Shown piece after piece: positions 34,906-42,931 of a stretch of 64,000 bases of DNA; within the stretch, counting starts at the first letter, position 1, and every line of letters begins with the position of its first letter. This stretch comes from Mycolicibacterium austroafricanum (lineage in GTDB: Bacteria > Actinomycetota > Actinomycetes > Mycobacteriales > Mycobacteriaceae), in the NCBI RefSeq assembly GCF_000612725.1, contig NZ_HG964457.1:213809-277808 (forward strand), read 5' to 3'. Under the pieces are notes generated by a model, which made no database searches, had not been told where the DNA came from, and saw nothing but the letters and a program-made list of their open reading frames with translations. A program made the translations under genes and the position numbers.

Positions 34906-36198
34906 TCAGGCGGCTTCCTTCTCTGCGGCACCGTCGGTACCTTCAGCCACTGCGGCACCGTCGTCGGTCTCGTCGGTCTCGTCGTCTCCGGTGGTGTCGG
35001 CGGTGGTGGTTTCGGTCTCGATCTCCGATTCCTCGGGCTGCGACGCGGAGATGTCGGGTTCCAGGGCCTCGGGTTCCGGGGCTTCGGATTCCTCCGGTGT
35101 CTCGGCATCGCCGGACGCCGCCTCGCGCGTTGGGCTCTCGACATCCTCGGACGGGACCACCGCGACGACGTCATCCGGCACGTCGGCGGGGACGTCGGCG
35201 GGGACATCGGATTCGTCGGTGGTGGATTGGGCCGACGTCGGCGCCTCGACCTGTATGGATGGTGCCGGAGGGAAGACCAGCTCGAAGACGTCGGTGGCGA
35301 CCGCGCCGACGAACCTCACCGGCGCCAACACGACGTCGATGACCGCGTGCGCGAACGCGTCGGTGATGGCGGCGAGGTCTCCGGTGGCGAATGCCTTCTT
35401 GACGTTGTAGACCGCGGTCTGCGGAGTGGTGATCAGTTCCCGGACGTTGACGAACGTCTTGGTCAAGAATGACGGGTCCGGGTCCACGGCGACGCCGTCC
35501 CAGCTCACCAGCGTCCAGCCGTCCTCCGGATTGCCTTCGAGCACAACCACTCCGGTGTTCGGCAGCTGATGGCTGAGCAACAAGCCGAGGTCGGGGTTCT
35601 CGACGTTCATCATCGTCCAGAACATGATGGTCGCGCCGTGGGAGAACGCGACCGGCCGCGCCCACCCGTCCTCGTAGATGATCTGCACGGCTTCCGACAT
35701 CCGGTCCTGGAAGACGTTGCCGTTGGTGTCCGTGGAGTGGGGGATCCACGCGGATCGCAGGCCCAATGTCCACAGCGCCGGGGTCAGTCCGTACCCCAGC
35801 CGGCCCAGGCCGTCGGTTTCCGAGGAGCCTTCGTAGGTGCCGGCGTCGATCTCGCGCAGACCGGGCAGCACCGTGACCGACTCACCGAGGATGTCGGCCA
35901 GCGGCGCGGCGGTTTCCTGGGTGCGGACCATGTCCGAGGCGTAGATGCCGTGGTAGCCGCCGGCCGCGAGCACTCCGGCGATGAGGGCGGCCTGCTGCTG
36001 TCCCAACGCCGTGATGTGGGGACCGGGAACCTCGGTGTTGATGATTCCGTCGGCGTTCGCCTGTGATTCGCCGTGCCGGACGAAGGTCAAGACGATGTCG
36101 GCGGCTGCGAACGCCGACGCGGCGAAAAGGACCGCCGCGGCCAGCGTCGCGACCAGGATTGTCAGCAGCCTGCGCGCTGTCCGGCGAACGTCCCGCAT
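34906..36198 (-). CDS. secreted histidine phosphatase (phosphoglycerate mutase-like) with long acidic tail
   Basis: The protein has 430 residues. A signal sequence of about 31 residues (RRLLTILVATLAAAVLF... AFAAAD) precedes a histidine-phosphatase domain. The phospho-accepting His is in LTFVRHGESQAN, the arginine is in DMVRTQETA, the acid is in LREIDAGTYEG, and the second His is in AFSHGATIM. After about residue 300 the sequence becomes an acidic, Thr/Glu/Pro-rich low-complexity tail (SDVPADVPADVPDDVVAVVP, then ETETTTADTTGDDETDETDD). The substrate is unknown; the exported location suggests a cell-wall or extracellular phosphoester. It lies between steroid genes but is not part of the conserved cluster. 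Confidence 0.85.
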   Translation of the reverse strand: MRDVRRTARRLLTILVATLAAAVLFAASAFAAADIVLTFVRHGESQANADGIINTEVPGPHITALGQQQAALIAGVLAAGGYHGIYASDMVRTQETAAPLADILGESVTVLPGLREIDAGTYEGSSETDGLGRLGYGLTPALWTLGLRSAWIPHSTDTNGNVFQDRMSEAVQIIYEDGWARPVAFSHGATIMFWTMMNVENPDLGLLLSHQLPNTGVVVLEGNPEDGWTLVSWDGVAVDPDPSFLTKTFVNVRELITTPQTAVYNVKKAFATGDLAAITDAFAHAVIDVVLAPVRFVGAVATDVFELVFPPAPSIQVEAPTSAQSTTDESDVPADVPADVPDDVVAVVPSEDVESPTREAASGDAETPEESEAPEPEALEPDISASQPEESEIETETTTADTTGDDETDETDDGAAVAEGTDGAAEKEAA

Positions 36199-36229
36199 GG
36201 TGCTGACGCTAACAACAGCGTGCGCAGAA

Positions 36230-36736
36230 TTACCGCGAATCTGGATCGCAGATCAGGATCGGGATCTGGCGGTCGGTGTAGGAGCGGTAGTTCGCGAAGT
36301 CCGGGTACATCGCGTCGAGCTTGGGCCAGTACTCGTCACGCTCGGCATCGGTCGCTTCGCGCGCGATCAGCTTGAGCTTCTCGTTCTTGATCTGGAACGT
36401 CACCGCAGGGTTGGCCTTGACGTTCAAGTACCACATCGGGTTTGTGGCGCGACCGCCCTGCGAGGCGACCAGCACGATCCGCTCGCCCTCGCGCAGGAAC
36501 AACAGCGGGCTCTCCCTGGGCTGCCCGGACTTGCGGCCGATCGTGGTGAGGATCCCGACCGGAGGTGGCGCCGAGAACCGGTTGGAGCCGAGGCGCCAGT
36601 TGTAGCCGATCCGCCCGCCGGTGGCCTTGTAGGCCCACGTGTTGAACTTCGACATCCACTTGATGGCGACTCCGACGGCCTTGGAGTTGAGGTTCTCGAC
36701 CTGCTTGGGGGTCAGCGGACGCGGGGATTGGGCCAT
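36230..36736 (-). CDS. ddn: deazaflavin (F420)-dependent nitroreductase, Ddn-like
   Basis: This 168-residue protein of the F420-binding Ddn split-barrel family has WMSKFNTWAYKATGGRIG, LLTTIGRKSGQPRESPLLF, VLVASQGGRATNPMWYLN and the C-terminal YTDRQIPILICDP. Synteny with Rv3547 (ddn), next to fadA5, supports orthology; Ddn activates nitroimidazole prodrugs and reduces quinones with F420H2. I chose the ATG at 36736 with AAGGTG upstream. It follows a small unknown gene after 10 bases and so probably belongs to the fadA5 transcript. Confidence 0.87.
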   Translation of the reverse strand: MAQSPRPLTPKQVENLNSKAVGVAIKWMSKFNTWAYKATGGRIGYNWRLGSNRFSAPPPVGILTTIGRKSGQPRESPLLFLREGERIVLVASQGGRATNPMWYLNVKANPAVTFQIKNEKLKLIAREATDAERDEYWPKLDAMYPDFANYRSYTDRQIPILICDPDSR

Positions 36737-36746
36737 GGCGTGCACC

Positions 36747-37130
36747 TTAACGGGTCAGGAACGGACGGATGGAGGCCTTGATGTGGTGGATCTGCGCCCG
36801 CCCGGACGGGTCGTCGGCCGGGATCAGAAACGTCTCGTCGATGCGCGCGCCGACGCGGCGGCCGGCCAACGAGGGCTTGGTGGCGAGCTCGAAGCGGGCA
36901 CGGACGGTGTCGCCGTCGAGCGTGAACTCCGGCGCCGTCACATCCCGGATCACCCGGTATTGCAGGCCACGGTTGAGGCTGCGGCGCAGGTGATCTCCCG
37001 AGAAGCCGGTTTTGAGCCCGACCTCCACGCGGGTGCACCCGGGCGCGAACGGCACATCATCGGCCCGGTGGGTGGCCAACGCGCTGATGTAGGCCTGGGC
37101 CGCGGCGATACGGTCCGCGTCCGGAATCAT
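36747..37130 (-). CDS. small conserved protein, DUF8021/NTF2-like (uncertain)
   Basis: I do not recognise a defined function for this 127-residue protein. It starts MIPDADRIAAAQAYISALAT, has RADDVPFAPGCTRVEVGLKT in the middle and ends IHHIKASIRPFLTR. The helix followed by beta-rich segments, the length, and the position of DDVPFAP recall NTF2/SnoaL-like folds of the DUF8021 type. It sits 10 bases downstream of fadA5 and 10 bases upstream of the ddn-like gene, so the three are co-transcribed. The conserved company suggests a role near steroid side-chain metabolism, for instance binding an intermediate. Confidence 0.7.
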   Translation of the reverse strand: MIPDADRIAAAQAYISALATHRADDVPFAPGCTRVEVGLKTGFSGDHLRRSLNRGLQYRVIRDVTAPEFTLDGDTVRARFELATKPSLAGRRVGARIDETFLIPADDPSGRAQIHHIKASIRPFLTR

Positions 37131-37140
37131 CGGCAGGCCT

Positions 37141-38304
37141 CTAGATCCGCTCGATGATCGTTCCGGTGGAGAGTGCGCCGCCGGCGCACATGGTGATCAG
37201 CGCCGTCGCCTTGTCGGTGCGTTCCAGCTCGTGCAGCGCGGTGGTGATCAGCCGGGCGCCGGTGCTGCCCACCGGATGTCCGAGCGCGATGGCGCCGCCG
37301 TTGACGTTGACGGTGTCCATGTCGGCCTCATGCACCCGGGCCCACGACAGCACCACGGACGCGAAGGCCTCGTTGATCTCGGTGATGTCGATGTCGCCCA
37401 TCTTCATGCCGGCCTTCTCGAGCACCCTGGCGGTCGACTGGACGGGGCCGTCGAGGTGGTAGTAGGTCTCGGCGCCCACATTGGCCTGCGCGACGATGCG
37501 GGCGCGCGGCTTCAGGCCAAGAGCCTTCGCCTTGTCCTCATCCATCCAGAGCACCGCGGCCGCGCCGTCGGAGATCTGCGAGGACGTCCCGGCGGTGTGA
37601 ATCCCGCCCTCCATCACCGGGTTCAGCGCCGCCAGCGCTTCGGCGGTGGTGTCACGCAGGCCCTGGTCGCGGGTCACCGGCGCCCACTCGGCGGTCGGCT
37701 GCTTGTTCTCGTCGAGCACCGGAGCCGAGATGGGCGAGATCTCCCGGTCGAACCGGCCCTCGGCCCAGGCCTGCTTGGCCTTGGCCTGCGACGCCACGCC
37801 GAGCGCGTCTACGTCGGCACGGGTGATGCCGCGCCGCTTGGCGATCCGCTCGGCAGCCTCGAACTGGTTGGGCATGTCGATGTCCCACGACGAGGCGCGG
37901 ATGATCGAACGGTCCGGCCCGGCGTTGGCGCCCAGCCCGACCCGGCTCATCGCCTCGATACCGCACGCGATGCCGACGTCGATGGCCCCGGTGGCGATCA
38001 GGCCGGCGATCAGGTGGTTGGCCTGCTGCGCACTGCCGCACTGGCAGTCGATGGTGGTGGCGCCGACATGCTCGGGCAGACCCGCGGTCAGCCAGCCGAC
38101 CCGGGTGATGTTGTTGGACTGCTCGCCGAACTGGGTGACGCAGCCGCCGATGACCTGCTCGACCATTCCTGCGTCGATGCCGGCCTTCTCCACGAGCGCC
38201 TTCTGCACCGCGCCCAACAGCTCGGTGGCGTGCAGACCGGACAACCATCCGTTGCGTTTACCGATGGGGCTGCGAGTGGCTTCGACGATGACAGGGTTAC
38301 CCAT
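37141..38304 (-). CDS. fadA5: cholesterol side-chain thiolase FadA5
   Basis: This 387-residue thiolase has its nucleophilic Cys89 in DCQCGSAQQ, the catalytic His in GGAIALGHPVGSTGARL and the base Cys in MCAGGALSTG. It matches the M. tuberculosis FadA5 active-site pattern with a four-residue offset. FadA5 cleaves the 24-carbon 3-keto side-chain intermediate to give acetyl-CoA and the C22 CoA ester. The ATG at 38304 opens MGNPVIVEATRSPIGKRNG. It is divergent from cyp125 across two KstR operators and heads a fadA5-DUF-ddn operon. Confidence 0.93.
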   Translation of the reverse strand: MGNPVIVEATRSPIGKRNGWLSGLHATELLGAVQKALVEKAGIDAGMVEQVIGGCVTQFGEQSNNITRVGWLTAGLPEHVGATTIDCQCGSAQQANHLIAGLIATGAIDVGIACGIEAMSRVGLGANAGPDRSIIRASSWDIDMPNQFEAAERIAKRRGITRADVDALGVASQAKAKQAWAEGRFDREISPISAPVLDENKQPTAEWAPVTRDQGLRDTTAEALAALNPVMEGGIHTAGTSSQISDGAAAVLWMDEDKAKALGLKPRARIVAQANVGAETYYHLDGPVQSTARVLEKAGMKMGDIDITEINEAFASVVLSWARVHEADMDTVNVNGGAIALGHPVGSTGARLITTALHELERTDKATALITMCAGGALSTGTIIERI

Positions 38305-38314
38305 TGCGTCAGGC

Positions 38315-38328
38315 TAGAACACGTTTCA
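38315..38328. promoter_or_regulatory. KstR operator proximal to fadA5
   Basis: TAGAACACGTTTCA fits the KstR consensus TnnAACnnGTTnnA exactly. It begins 11 bases upstream of the fadA5 start codon, so it overlaps the presumed promoter or leader. KstR is the cholesterol-side-chain TetR repressor, released by 3-oxo-cholestenoyl-CoA type ligands. Confidence 0.9.
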
Positions 38329-38393
38329 TTACTCTGACAAGCGGCGATGCCGCCGCGCCTTTTATCTGCGGTGGAGGCATGTTTTACTGGCAC

Positions 38394-38407
38394 TAGAACA
38401 CGTTGCA
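38394..38407. promoter_or_regulatory. KstR operator proximal to cyp125
   Basis: TAGAACACGTTGCA is a second exact match to TnnAACnnGTTnnA, 79 bases from the first and 18 bases upstream of the cyp125 start. Both share the core CTAGAACACGTT. Two sites let the divergent operons each have their own operator. Confidence 0.9.
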
Positions 38408-38425
38408 ATTGAGGAGTGCTTTCCT

Positions 38426-39685
38426 ATGCCTGGCCCCAATTCCTGCCCCATCAGTCCCGAGTTCGATCCCCTCGACGCGAGCCTGAACCTCGAGCGTCTG
38501 CCCGTAGAGGAGTTGGCCGAACTCCGCAAGGCCGAGCCTGTCCACTGGGTCGACGTGCCGGGCGGCACGGGCGGCTTCGGAGACAAAGGTTACTGGCTGG
38601 TCACCAAGCACGCAGACGTCAAGGAAGTGTCCAAGCACAACGAGATCTTCGGCAGCTCCCCCGACGGCGCCATCCCGGTCTGGCCGCAGGAGATGACGCG
38701 TGAGGCGATCGACCTGCAGAAGGCGGTCCTGTTGAACATGGACGCACCGCAGCACACCCGGCTGCGCAAGATCATCTCCCGTGGATTCACCCCCCGCGCC
38801 GTCGGACGGCTCGAAGACGAACTGCGGACCCGCGCCCAGCGGATCGCCGCGACCGCCGCGGCCGAGGGCTCCGGAGACTTCGTCGAGCAGGTGTCCTGCG
38901 AGTTGCCTCTGCAGGCCATCGCCGAGCTGCTGGGCGTACCGCAGGAAGACCGCGACAAGCTTTTCCGCTGGTCCAACGAGATGACCGCCGGCGAGGACCC
39001 CGAGTACGCCGACGTCGATCCCGCGATGTCGTCGTTCGAGCTGATCACCTACGCGATGAAAATGGCCGAGGAGCGGGCCAAGAACCCGACCGAGGACATC
39101 GTCACCAAGTTGATCGAGGCCGACATCGAGGGCGAGAAGCTCTCCGACGACGAGTTCGGCTTCTTCGTGGTGATGCTCGCGGTGGCAGGCAACGAGACCA
39201 CCCGCAACTCGATCACCCACGGCATGATCGCGTTCTCCCAGAACCCCGAACAGTGGGAGCTGTACAAGAAGGAACGTCCCGAGACCGCCGCCGACGAGAT
39301 CGTCCGCTGGGCGACCCCGGTTTCGGCGTTCCAGCGCACCGCGCTGGAGGACACCGAACTCGGCGGCGTACAGATCAAGAAGGGCCAGCGCGTGGTGATG
39401 TCCTACCGCTCGGCGAACTTCGACGAAGAGGTGTTCGAGAACCCGCACTCGTTCGACATCATGCGCAACCCGAACCCCCATGTCGGCTTCGGCGGTACCG
39501 GCGCCCACTACTGCATCGGCGCCAACCTCGCCAAGATGACGATCAACCTGATGTTCAACGCGATCGCCGATGCGATGCCGGACCTCAAGCCGATCGGCGA
39601 CCCGGAGCGGTTGAAGTCGGGCTGGCTCAACGGGATCAAGCACTGGCAGGTTGACTACACGGGTACATGCCCGGTCCAGCACTGA
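38426..39685 (+). CDS. cyp125: cytochrome P450 CYP125 (cholesterol C26/C27 hydroxylase)
   Basis: The P450 has 419 residues. The heme loop GFGGTGAHYCIGANLAK carries the axial Cys, the I-helix reads MLAVAGNETTRNSITHG, and the K-helix ExxR is in DEIVRWATPV. The N-terminus PNSCPISPEFDPLDASLNLE is typical of CYP125. It oxidises the cholesterol or cholestenone side-chain terminal methyl to the acid, starting side-chain degradation; electrons come from ferredoxin partners not encoded here. The ATG at 38426 has GAGGAG upstream. It is the first gene of the igr operon cyp125-chsE1-chsE2-chsH2-chsH1-ltp2. Confidence 0.94.
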   Translation: MPGPNSCPISPEFDPLDASLNLERLPVEELAELRKAEPVHWVDVPGGTGGFGDKGYWLVTKHADVKEVSKHNEIFGSSPDGAIPVWPQEMTREAIDLQKAVLLNMDAPQHTRLRKIISRGFTPRAVGRLEDELRTRAQRIAATAAAEGSGDFVEQVSCELPLQAIAELLGVPQEDRDKLFRWSNEMTAGEDPEYADVDPAMSSFELITYAMKMAEERAKNPTEDIVTKLIEADIEGEKLSDDEFGFFVVMLAVAGNETTRNSITHGMIAFSQNPEQWELYKKERPETAADEIVRWATPVSAFQRTALEDTELGGVQIKKGQRVVMSYRSANFDEEVFENPHSFDIMRNPNPHVGFGGTGAHYCIGANLAKMTINLMFNAIADAMPDLKPIGDPERLKSGWLNGIKHWQVDYTGTCPVQH

Positions 39686-39720
39686 CGGGCTGACAGGCCC
39701 AGAGGCTCAAGGAGGAGTCG

Positions 39721-40722
39721 GTGGATTTCAGTCCAGACGAGGGGCAGCAGGCTGTCGCCGATGTGGTGACGTCGGTGCTCGAGCGGGACAACACCTGGGA
39801 CGCTCTGGTTTCCGGGGGTGTCACGGCGCTCGGCGTGCCCGAGCGTCTCGGCGGTGACGGCGTCGGCTTTGCCGAGATGACGACGGCCCTGACCGAGATC
39901 GGCAGGCACGGCACCATCAGCCCGGCGCTGGTCACGCTCGGGACGACGGCGGTGCTGCTCGACCTGGCCTCCGAGGCCCAGCAGGACCGGTACCTCGGCG
40001 GTGTCGCAAAGGGGTCGGTGCTGACGTTGGCGCTGAACGAGCCGGGTGCGCAGTTGCCGGTCCGGCCCGCTGTGACACTCTCCGCGGGAAAGCTCAACGG
40101 CACCAAGGTGGGCGTCGGATATGCGGCGCAGGCCGAGTGGATCGTGGTGACGACCGACAACGGCGTCGTGGTGGTCCCCGGCAAGGCCGACGGCCTGACG
40201 GTCACCAAGACGCCGACGTCGAACGGATCCGACGAGTACGTGCTGGCCTTCGCCGACGTCGCTGTCGCCGACGCCGACGTGCTGGAAGGGGCGACACCGC
40301 ATCGGGTCAACCAGCTGGTGCTCGCCGCCGTCGGCGCGTTCTCGGCCGGGCTGGTCGCCGGCGCGCTGCGCCTGACCGCGGACTACGTGGCGACCAGGGA
40401 ACAGTTCGGCAGACCGTTGTCGACGTTCCAGACGGTGGCCGCCCAGCTCTCGGAGGTCTACATCGCCTCGCGCACCATCTCGCTGCTCTCCACATCGGTG
40501 GCGTGGCAGCTGACCGAGGGCCGCGATGCCGCCGACGATCTGGCGGTCCTGGGTTACTGGCTGGCATCGCAGGCCCCGCCGGCGATGCGACTCTGCCATC
40601 ATCTGCACGGCGGCATGGGCATGGACATCACCTACCCCATGGACCGCTACTACTCCTCGATCAAAGACCTGACCCGGTTGCTGGGTGGTCCGTCGCACTG
40701 TCTGGATCTGGTGGGAGCCTGA
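39721..40722 (+). CDS. chsE1: acyl-CoA dehydrogenase subunit ChsE1 (FadE28)
   Basis: This 333-residue short acyl-CoA dehydrogenase-fold subunit starts VDFSPDEGQQAVADVVTSV at GTG 39721 with GGAGGAG upstream. C-terminal motifs are TREQFGRPLSTFQTVAAQLS and LHGGMGMDITYPMDRYY. The beta-domain is reduced, as in FadE28. It forms an alpha2beta2 complex with ChsE2 and dehydrogenates 3-oxo-4-pregnene-20-carboxyl-CoA. Its stop overlaps the chsE2 start by one base. Confidence 0.92.
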   Translation: MDFSPDEGQQAVADVVTSVLERDNTWDALVSGGVTALGVPERLGGDGVGFAEMTTALTEIGRHGTISPALVTLGTTAVLLDLASEAQQDRYLGGVAKGSVLTLALNEPGAQLPVRPAVTLSAGKLNGTKVGVGYAAQAEWIVVTTDNGVVVVPGKADGLTVTKTPTSNGSDEYVLAFADVAVADADVLEGATPHRVNQLVLAAVGAFSAGLVAGALRLTADYVATREQFGRPLSTFQTVAAQLSEVYIASRTISLLSTSVAWQLTEGRDAADDLAVLGYWLASQAPPAMRLCHHLHGGMGMDITYPMDRYYSSIKDLTRLLGGPSHCLDLVGA

Positions 40723-41885
40723 TGTACATCGACCTGACACCCGAACAGCGGCAGCTGCAAGCCGAACTGCGGCAGTACTTCTCGACTCTGATCACGCCCG
40801 ACGAGGCGGCGGCGATGGAGACCGACCGGCACAACGAGGCCTACCGCGCGGTCATCAAGCGGATGGGCTCCGACGGCAAGCTCGGGGTGGGCTGGCCCAA
40901 GGAATACGGCGGCCTGGGCTTCGGCCCGGTCGAGCAGCAGATCTTCGTCAACGAGGCCAACCGGGCGGATGTTCCGCTGCCGCTGGTGACCCTGCAGACG
41001 GTGGGCCCCACCCTGCAGGTGTACGGAACCGAGGAGCAGAAGAAGAAGTTCCTTCCCGGAATCCTCTCCGGCGACATCCATTTCGCGATCGGCTACTCCG
41101 AACCCGACGCCGGCACCGACCTGGCGTCGCTGCGGACCACCGCGGTCAAACATGGCGACGAATACATCGTGAACGGGCAGAAGATGTGGACCACCGGCGC
41201 CCACGACGCCGACTACATCTGGCTGGCCTGCCGCACCGACCCGGAAGCGGCCAAGCACAAGGGCATCTCGATCCTGATCGTCGACACCAAGGATCCGGGC
41301 TACTCGTGGACACCGATCATCCTGTCCGACGGGGCACATCACACCAACGCGTCGTACTACAACGATGTGCGGGTGCCCGCCGACATGCTCGTCGGCGAGG
41401 AGAACGGCGGCTGGAAGTTGATCACCACCCAGCTCAACCACGAGCGGGTCGGTCTCGGTCCGGCGGGGCGCGTCGCGGGAATCTACGACCAGGTGCACGC
41501 CTGGGCCTCGAAGCCGGGCTCGGACGGGGTGATACCGGTCGAGCACGACGACGTCAAGCGGCTGCTCGGCCAGATCAAGGCGATCTGGAGGGTCAACGAA
41601 CTGCTCAACTGGCAGGTGGCGGCATCGGGGGAGACGATCGCGGTCGCCGACGCAGCTGCCACCAAAGTCTTTTCCACAGAACGCATCCAGGAGGTCGGTC
41701 GGCTGGCCGAGGAGATTGTCGGCGGCTACGGCAACCCGGCGGATCCCGAAACCGCAGAACTGCTCGACTGGCTGGACAAGATGACCAAACGCAACCTGGT
41801 CATCACCTTCGGCGGAGGTGTGAACGAAGTGATGCGGGAGATGATCGCGGCGTCGGGTCTGAAAGTCCCGAGGGTGCCACGGTGA
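40722..41885 (+). CDS. chsE2: acyl-CoA dehydrogenase subunit ChsE2 (FadE29)
   Basis: This 387-residue partner of ChsE1 has GWPKEYGGLGFGPVEQQIF, GYSEPDAGTDLASLRTTAV, NGQKMWTTGAHDADYIW and the C-terminal FGGGVNEVMREMIAASGL. It supplies most of the FAD/CoA site in the heterotetramer. The ATG at 40722 overlaps the chsE1 stop (TGATG). Its own stop overlaps the first of three tandem 32-base micro-ORF repeats, which separate it from chsH2. Confidence 0.93.
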   Translation: MYIDLTPEQRQLQAELRQYFSTLITPDEAAAMETDRHNEAYRAVIKRMGSDGKLGVGWPKEYGGLGFGPVEQQIFVNEANRADVPLPLVTLQTVGPTLQVYGTEEQKKKFLPGILSGDIHFAIGYSEPDAGTDLASLRTTAVKHGDEYIVNGQKMWTTGAHDADYIWLACRTDPEAAKHKGISILIVDTKDPGYSWTPIILSDGAHHTNASYYNDVRVPADMLVGEENGGWKLITTQLNHERVGLGPAGRVAGIYDQVHAWASKPGSDGVIPVEHDDVKRLLGQIKAIWRVNELLNWQVAASGETIAVADAAATKVFSTERIQEVGRLAEEIVGGYGNPADPETAELLDWLDKMTKRNLVITFGGGVNEVMREMIAASGLKVPRVPR

Positions 41886-41980
41886 TGAGCGCTTGCGCGA
41901 AGAACGGACAATCGGGATGAGCGCTTGCGCGAAGAACGGACAATCGGGATGAGCGCTTGCGCGAAGAACGGACAATCGGG
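41885..41980 (+). repeat. three tandem 32-base micro-ORF repeats (MIRU-like) between chsE2 and chsH2
   Basis: Three identical 32-base units begin at 41885, 41917 and 41949, each starting ATGAGCGCTTGCGCGAAG; a partial fourth start is the chsH2 ATG at 41981. Each unit encodes MSACAKNGQSG followed by TGA, and every stop overlaps the next ATG (ATGA). The chain runs unbroken from the chsE2 stop to the chsH2 start. The design resembles mycobacterial interspersed repetitive units, which sit in operons with overlapping start and stop codons. These units are shorter than classic MIRUs. Confidence 0.9.
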
Positions 41981-42931
41981 ATGAGCGACCTGCAGTCCGC
42001 CATCGCGGAAATCAAGGCCGCCGGCCGCAGCAAGCCGCGCGCCGGCCGGGATCCGGTGAACCAGCCCATGATTCATCATTGGGTCGACGCCATCGGCGAC
42101 AAGAACCCGATCTACGTCGACGACGAGGCCGCGAAGGCCGCCGGGCACCCCGGAATCGTGGCGCCGCCTGCGATGATTCAGGTGTGGACGATGGGCGGGC
42201 TCGGGCAGGGCCGCTCGGACGACGATCCACTGTCGAAGATGATGAAGCTGTTCGACGACGCCGGCTATGTCGGGGTGGTCGCCACCAACTGCGAGCAGAC
42301 CTACCATCGTTACCTGCAGCCGGGCGAGGAAGTCACCATCGCGGCCGAGCTCACCGACGTGATCGGGCCCAAGCAGACCGCTCTGGGTGAGGGTTTCTTC
42401 ATCAACCAGAAGATCACCTGGCAGGTCGGCGACGAGGATGTCGCCGAAATGATGTGGCGCATCATGAAGTTCAAGCCTGCCGAGCGAGCCAAGGGCGCGC
42501 AGGTTCCCGAAGATCTGGACCCGGACAAGCTGATGCGGCCCGCGTCGTCCCGGGACACCCAGTTCTTCTGGGACGGCGTGAACGCCCACGAGCTGCGGAT
42601 CCAGCGCCGTCCTGACGGCACGCTGCAGCATCCGCCGGTGCCCGCGGTGTGGCAGTCCCAGGACGCACCGATCGATTACGCGGTGGCCTCGGGCAACGGA
42701 ACCGTCTACAGCTACGTCGTGCACCACGCGCCCAAGGTGCCCGGCCGCACCCTGCCGTTCGTGATCGCCCTCGTTGAACTGGATGAAGGAGTGCGCATGC
42801 TGGGTGAGCTGCGCGGTGTCGACCCGGACCAGGTGGAGATCGGATTGCCGGTACGCGCAACGTATATCGATTTTCCGGACAGCGAGGTCAGCCCCGCATG
42901 GACGCTGTACGCGTGGGAGCCGGTGCGGTGA
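41981..42931 (+). CDS. chsH2: enoyl-CoA hydratase / aldolase-partner subunit ChsH2
   Basis: The protein has 316 residues and two parts. An N-terminal MaoC-like hot-dog domain (about 1-180) has VNQPMIHHWVDAIGDKNPIY and HPGIVAPPAMIQVWTM. A C-terminal DUF35/OB-fold domain (about 185-316) has DTQFFWDGVNAHELRIQRRP and lacks the usual zinc-ribbon cysteines. With ChsH1 it hydrates the C17-C20 double bond; its DUF35 domain also pairs with Ltp2 for the following retro-aldol step. The ATG at 41981 lies inside the stop of the last micro-ORF repeat. It overlaps chsH1 by GTGA. Syntenic with Rv3542c. Confidence 0.92.
   Translation: MSDLQSAIAEIKAAGRSKPRAGRDPVNQPMIHHWVDAIGDKNPIYVDDEAAKAAGHPGIVAPPAMIQVWTMGGLGQGRSDDDPLSKMMKLFDDAGYVGVVATNCEQTYHRYLQPGEEVTIAAELTDVIGPKQTALGEGFFINQKITWQVGDEDVAEMMWRIMKFKPAERAKGAQVPEDLDPDKLMRPASSRDTQFFWDGVNAHELRIQRRPDGTLQHPPVPAVWQSQDAPIDYAVASGNGTVYSYVVHHAPKVPGRTLPFVIALVELDEGVRMLGELRGVDPDQVEIGLPVRATYIDFPDSEVSPAWTLYAWEPVR

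Noticed and set aside
41885..41980. CRISPR-like array
   Set aside because: The 32-base units are directly contiguous with no spacers, and each is a micro-ORF joined by ATGA. There are no cas genes in the window.
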